Below are positions 60,483 through 64,000 of a stretch of DNA of 64,000 bases, piece by piece (the stretch's first letter is position 1; every line of letters starts with the position of its first letter). Location of the stretch: assembly GCA_964577375.1 (NCBI GenBank), contig CAZNYW010000005.1:1-64000 (forward strand), written 5' to 3'. A program made the translations under genes and the position numbers. The notes under the pieces are model-generated. The model saw nothing but the letters and a program-made list of their open reading frames with translations, was not told the DNA's origin and did no database searches. The DNA is from DATKUC01 sp964577375 (GTDB lineage Bacteria > Spirochaetota > Spirochaetia > DSM-27196 > DATKUC01).

Positions 60483-62747
60483 TCAGGGCGCGAGGTGCTG
60501 ATGCGGCGGGACCGCCTCGTTGACCAGGCGGTAGACGAGCAGGGCCCCGATGAGGAAGAGGAATCGCTCGAAGCGGTTCAGACGCGCATCGGCAAGGGCG
60601 CGCGTCAGCACATCGTTCGGCACATCCGGTATCAGATCGGAATCGAGATGCGCGGCCACGGATGAAAGCGCCTCTGCAGCGCTCTCCTTGTCCTCCGGAA
60701 TCCCGAAGAGAGCCTTCCTGAGCGAGACCACCGGAGCCTCGTCTCCCAGCGCTTTCATACCGTCCACCAGCATTGAAACCGCATCCTCCATCCTGTCGAG
60801 AAACCGCCGGTAGTGCGGATAGAACCAGTCCTCGATACCGATCAGGCCCGCGATCGCAAAGATGATCTCGTCGCGGACATAGGGAGCGCTCTCTTCCTTG
60901 CGCAGAACGTCGAGCAGAAGCGTGACCGAAGGCCGGTGCCCGAACCGTTTCAGCGCCTCAGCGCCGTGGATGATTATGAAGGGATTGCGCGTAACCCGCA
61001 TGAGCAGCCCGATGCGCGGAATGCTCTGACGGTCGTCGAGCCGTGCCAGCGCAACCATCGCGCGCGCCACCAGCGTGTAATCCTCCGAGGAGAGCGCTTC
61101 ACGCAGTGCAGGGATCCCCTCGGTCAGCTGCCACTTTCCGACTATGCGTGCGGCCATGTAGGCGGTTGTGAACTCGTGCTGCTGGAGGTGGCTGATGAGC
61201 TCCTGACCGATGCGACGCTCGAGCGGCGAGTTCCGCTGTATCCGGCCCTCGCGCGGAAGCTGTTCCAGCGCCCGGATCGTCTCGCTGCGGATCACGTAGC
61301 TCGGCGAGGAGAGCCGGGAAAGCAGGTCCTCCGCCGGATAACCCGAATGAGCCTCGGCTATCTCCTGAATTACCTGCTGCTCCTCCCCGATGCTTTCGGT
61401 CCGCTCGAGCCGGTTGAGCAGATTGATCGCGCGAAGGTCGCGGAGCGAGAACATTACCCCGAGGGCGCCGGAGACGGTGGTCGATCCGAGCCGCTTGAGA
61501 CCTCCCATCGCCAGCACCGTCACCACAAGAATCGCGATGAGCAGGCCGAAGAAGATGCGAAAGGCCGAAACGATATCGAGTCCGCCGACCGCCTGCAGCA
61601 GCTCGAGAAGCAGCCCGCCAGAGTAGGATCCGATTGCGCCCCCGAGCCCCATGGTGACGAAATAGAGGATCCCCAGGTTGAGCTGCTCCTCCGGCCTTAT
61701 CATCCCGTAGAAGTAAACCTGAGATGCATTTTCACCGCCGGTCGAGCCAAAAGAGGTAAGGAAAAATAGCGCCGCAAGCCCCGCAAGCACGGCGGTGGAT
61801 GCGCCGGCAGGTGAAAGCACGGCGGGGACCATGCTGAGGCCGAAGACAATGGAGAAGATGACGTACAGAGGCTTGGCGCCGAGCCGGTCCATCAGCTGGC
61901 GCATCACGATTCCCATGAAGATCGCGCCGAGGTTCCCGATGACCGTGAGAAGCATGGCGAGGTTGTCCGGCGTACGGTATACCTCCTTCGCGTAGACCAC
62001 GAGGAACGAGCGCATCATGCCGGTCACAAAACAGTAGGTGGCGAACACCACTATGTACCGCCGGTAATTGCTCTGCCTGACCGTCTCGGCCACCGCGCGC
62101 CAGAAGCTCGCGTGTGCGCCCTCCTGTATCCCCGGCGGTTCCGGAAGCCGGAGCAGAAAGCTCGAGCCTGCAAGCCCGAGCAGCGTCCCCGAACCAATGA
62201 GCAGCGCGTAGCGGGCAAGCGGCACCTCGCCGTTGAGAAGCAGCGCGATGCCGACTCCCGAGAGGATGCTCGCCGCATTCACTATGATCTGGAACCGCGA
62301 GAGATAGATTCCGCGATCGCGCCCCGCCGACAGCTCGCCGACGATCGGACTCTGCCCCACCAGGCCCACACCGCGGAATATTTGAAATCCGAGAATACTG
62401 AAAAGTATTATCGCCGATATCGCGACAGGGTGAAGGTGCCCGACGAGAAAAGGCGTCACCGCAAGCGGGATCACCAGGATGTACCGGAGAATCCACCCGG
62501 CGGCGAAAAGCCGTACCAAGCCGAACCGGGGAACCAGCTGCTTACCCGCGAGCAGGAAAAAGAACGAGATGTAGGGAAACGACGAGATCAGCCCGATGAA
62601 TGAGGGCGTTGCTCCCAGGCGCAGAACGTAGAGGGTGATGATATTCCCGGATAGAAGCAGGAACGAGAAGGCATTGAGCGCACCGTAAGCGCTGAAGTTG
62701 CGGCGACCTGCGATTTTCTGTGGAAGGGTATAACGCCCACCGGTCAT
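60483..62747 (-). CDS. MFS transporter fused to a C-terminal HEAT-repeat domain
   Basis: 754-aa membrane protein. Residues 1-430 carry about 12 TM helices of an MFS transporter (LLSGNIITLYVLRLGATPSFIGLISSFPY; LVVYAKEVYRTPDNLAMLLTVIG). Residues about 455-740 are a soluble helical solenoid of HEAT-like repeats (PSYVIRSETIRALEQLPREG, LREALSSEDYTLVARAMVALARLDD, PSVTLLLDVLRKEESAPYVRDEIIFAIAGLIG), and a last hydrophobic stretch ends the protein. The fusion is unusual; cargo unknown. It follows the ATP-grasp gene by 31 bp on the same strand. Confidence 0.88.
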   Translation of the reverse strand: MTGGRYTLPQKIAGRRNFSAYGALNAFSFLLLSGNIITLYVLRLGATPSFIGLISSFPYISFFFLLAGKQLVPRFGLVRLFAAGWILRYILVIPLAVTPFLVGHLHPVAISAIILFSILGFQIFRGVGLVGQSPIVGELSAGRDRGIYLSRFQIIVNAASILSGVGIALLLNGEVPLARYALLIGSGTLLGLAGSSFLLRLPEPPGIQEGAHASFWRAVAETVRQSNYRRYIVVFATYCFVTGMMRSFLVVYAKEVYRTPDNLAMLLTVIGNLGAIFMGIVMRQLMDRLGAKPLYVIFSIVFGLSMVPAVLSPAGASTAVLAGLAALFFLTSFGSTGGENASQVYFYGMIRPEEQLNLGILYFVTMGLGGAIGSYSGGLLLELLQAVGGLDIVSAFRIFFGLLIAILVVTVLAMGGLKRLGSTTVSGALGVMFSLRDLRAINLLNRLERTESIGEEQQVIQEIAEAHSGYPAEDLLSRLSSPSYVIRSETIRALEQLPREGRIQRNSPLERRIGQELISHLQQHEFTTAYMAARIVGKWQLTEGIPALREALSSEDYTLVARAMVALARLDDRQSIPRIGLLMRVTRNPFIIIHGAEALKRFGHRPSVTLLLDVLRKEESAPYVRDEIIFAIAGLIGIEDWFYPHYRRFLDRMEDAVSMLVDGMKALGDEAPVVSLRKALFGIPEDKESAAEALSSVAAHLDSDLIPDVPNDVLTRALADARLNRFERFLFLIGALLVYRLVNEAVPPHQHLAP

Positions 62748-62778
62748 CGGAACATACTACCGCTCGCGCGACCGCGCC

Positions 62779-63753
62779 TCAAGCGTACCGTTGCAGAGCC
62801 TCCTCGATCACGATGCCTATCAGCTGCACATAGTCGATACCCTGATATCGGCACAGCATCGGGAGGTCGGAATGCTCCGGATGGAGGCCGGGAAGCGGGT
62901 TGACCTCGACGAAGCAGGGGGTGCCGCCGCCGTCGAAACGGACGTCGACCCGGCTCACGTCGCGGCAGCCGAGCGCGCGGTAGGAATCGAGGGCAACACG
63001 CTCCGCTGCCCGTGCTTCGGCGTCGGCTCCCGGCCGGTAATTCATCCGCTCTTCGGACTCTTCCTTGTTGAGATAGCCGTAGATCTCGCCCTGATCGCGA
63101 GCTTCGAAGATGACCTCCATCGAGCCGAGGACCCGGGCGCCGCTGCCGTTTCCGGCGATTCCGACGGTGAACTCGCGCCCCGGCAGGTAGGTCTCGACCA
63201 GCACCGGCTGCCTGTAGAGCGAAAGTAGCCGCGCGCAGACTGCCGCGAGTTCCCCGGAGGAATCGATGCGTGAGCGTCCGTCGATACCCTTTCCGGTCCC
63301 CTCGCAGGCCGGCTTCGCGAAAAGCGGCAGCGGCAGGTCGACGCCGGCAGCATCGCCCGCCTCATTCACGACCGCAAAACCAGCGGTGGGAATCCCTGCC
63401 TCCCTGACGATGAGCTTGGCAGTTCCCTTGTGCAGCGTTGCCGCGAGGACCATCGGATCGGACATGGCGTAGGGAATGTCGTGAGCGTCCAGGAGCGAAG
63501 GGACCTGCGATTCCCGCGCCGAGCCCCGCAAACCCTCGCAGATGTTGAAGACCAGATCCCACCGGTCGCCTGCAGCGAGCCTCCGCGTCAGCGCGCGGAT
63601 GTTGCCGATCCGGTCCGTAGCATGGCCGTGCGCTTCGATTGCCTGCTGAAGCGCATCGATGGTCGACTCACGGTCGAACTCGGCAGTCTCTTCGAGCGAG
63701 AATCCCTCGGCCAGGTAGTCTGCCCGCAGGTCATAGGTCATTCCGATCTTCAT
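62779..63753 (-). CDS. D-alanine--D-alanine ligase-like ATP-grasp enzyme
   Basis: 324-aa ATP-grasp ligase. The N-terminal part opens MKIGMTYDLRADYLAEGF and has LVFNICEGLRGSARESQVPSLLDAHDIPYAMSDPMVLAATLHKGTAKLIVREAGIPTAGF, in which the LHGxxGED element of true Ddl is replaced by ICEGLRGSARES. The central domain has LPLFAKPACEGTGKGIDGRS, and the C-terminus DVRFDGGGTPCFVEVNPLPGLHPEHSDL carries the Mg-binding ENPLPG-like site. It likely joins two amino acids or an amino acid to another acceptor. It is 15 bp downstream of kamA, so the acceptor may be an aminomutase product (inference). Confidence 0.85.
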   Translation of the reverse strand: MKIGMTYDLRADYLAEGFSLEETAEFDRESTIDALQQAIEAHGHATDRIGNIRALTRRLAAGDRWDLVFNICEGLRGSARESQVPSLLDAHDIPYAMSDPMVLAATLHKGTAKLIVREAGIPTAGFAVVNEAGDAAGVDLPLPLFAKPACEGTGKGIDGRSRIDSSGELAAVCARLLSLYRQPVLVETYLPGREFTVGIAGNGSGARVLGSMEVIFEARDQGEIYGYLNKEESEERMNYRPGADAEARAAERVALDSYRALGCRDVSRVDVRFDGGGTPCFVEVNPLPGLHPEHSDLPMLCRYQGIDYVQLIGIVIEEALQRYA

Positions 63754-63768
63754 TGGTGCCGTTCCGAC

Positions 63769-64000
<232 letters not shown>

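Overview
This 64 kb window looks like chromosomal sequence of a free-living, high-GC spirochaete (inference). GroEL reads like the spirochaete type, ThrRS is a short form lacking the TGS domain as in Borrelia, and several families common in spirochaetes occur together: FecR/TPR exported protein, 7TM-DISM-GGDEF, DUF2089 with DUF4097, OpcA, and a dihydroorotate-dehydrogenase-like protein. One 100-N scaffold gap shows it is a draft assembly. I see no prophage, insertion sequence, CRISPR array or tRNA gene.

Layout. Positions 1-549 hold no protein gene; the minus strand carries three tandem sigma70-type promoters and a near-perfect boxA, so the left edge is the leader of an rRNA operon reading out of the window. 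550-9834 is mostly minus-strand housekeeping: alcohol dehydrogenase, HAD phosphatase and pgsA (coupled by 4-bp overlaps), a second CDP-alcohol phosphotransferase, a small WGR protein, a membrane protein, M32 carboxypeptidase, an ATP-cone nucleoside kinase-like protein and thrS. thrS has its own promoter and a T-box leader. 10206-14088 is a coupled glgX / hydrolase / HAD-IIA operon. 14191-14919 is an ACT regulator. secF-secD-yajC, a small protein and groEL follow on the minus strand, then an unrecognised 672-aa protein, a chemoreceptor split by the gap, and birA.

Central metabolism: zwf-opcA-HAD (oxidative pentose phosphate entry) and argR-argC-argB-argD (arginine from N-acetylglutamate) with a promoter and ARG-box-like site, then a diguanylate cyclase and pgi. 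36477-48549 is mixed: exported FecR/TPR protein, AAC(3)-like acetyltransferase, hydrolase, serC, NAD epimerase, CaCA exchanger, a metallo-beta-lactamase/cyclic-nucleotide-domain fusion, an MFS pump and an M24 aminopeptidase.

48550-51741 is a stress block: two Hsp20 genes behind a sigma54-type promoter with an upstream palindrome, then dnaK. Next come a nucleoside deaminase and a ferredoxin-reductase-like flavoprotein, galM with a dihydroorotate-dehydrogenase-like gene, and DUF4097/DUF2089. The right end has an M20 peptidase, GpgS-like glycosyltransferase and lone ABC ATPase on the plus strand, facing a minus-strand MFS-HEAT fusion, an ATP-grasp ligase and the 3' end of a kamA-type gene that runs off the window.

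The most notable points are the thrS T-box, the sigma54-type hsp20 promoter, several genes whose start codon lies only 4-11 nt after a -10 box (possible leaderless or very short leaders), the KamA/ATP-grasp/MFS-HEAT cassette, and an assembly gap that can be closed from the sequence itself.
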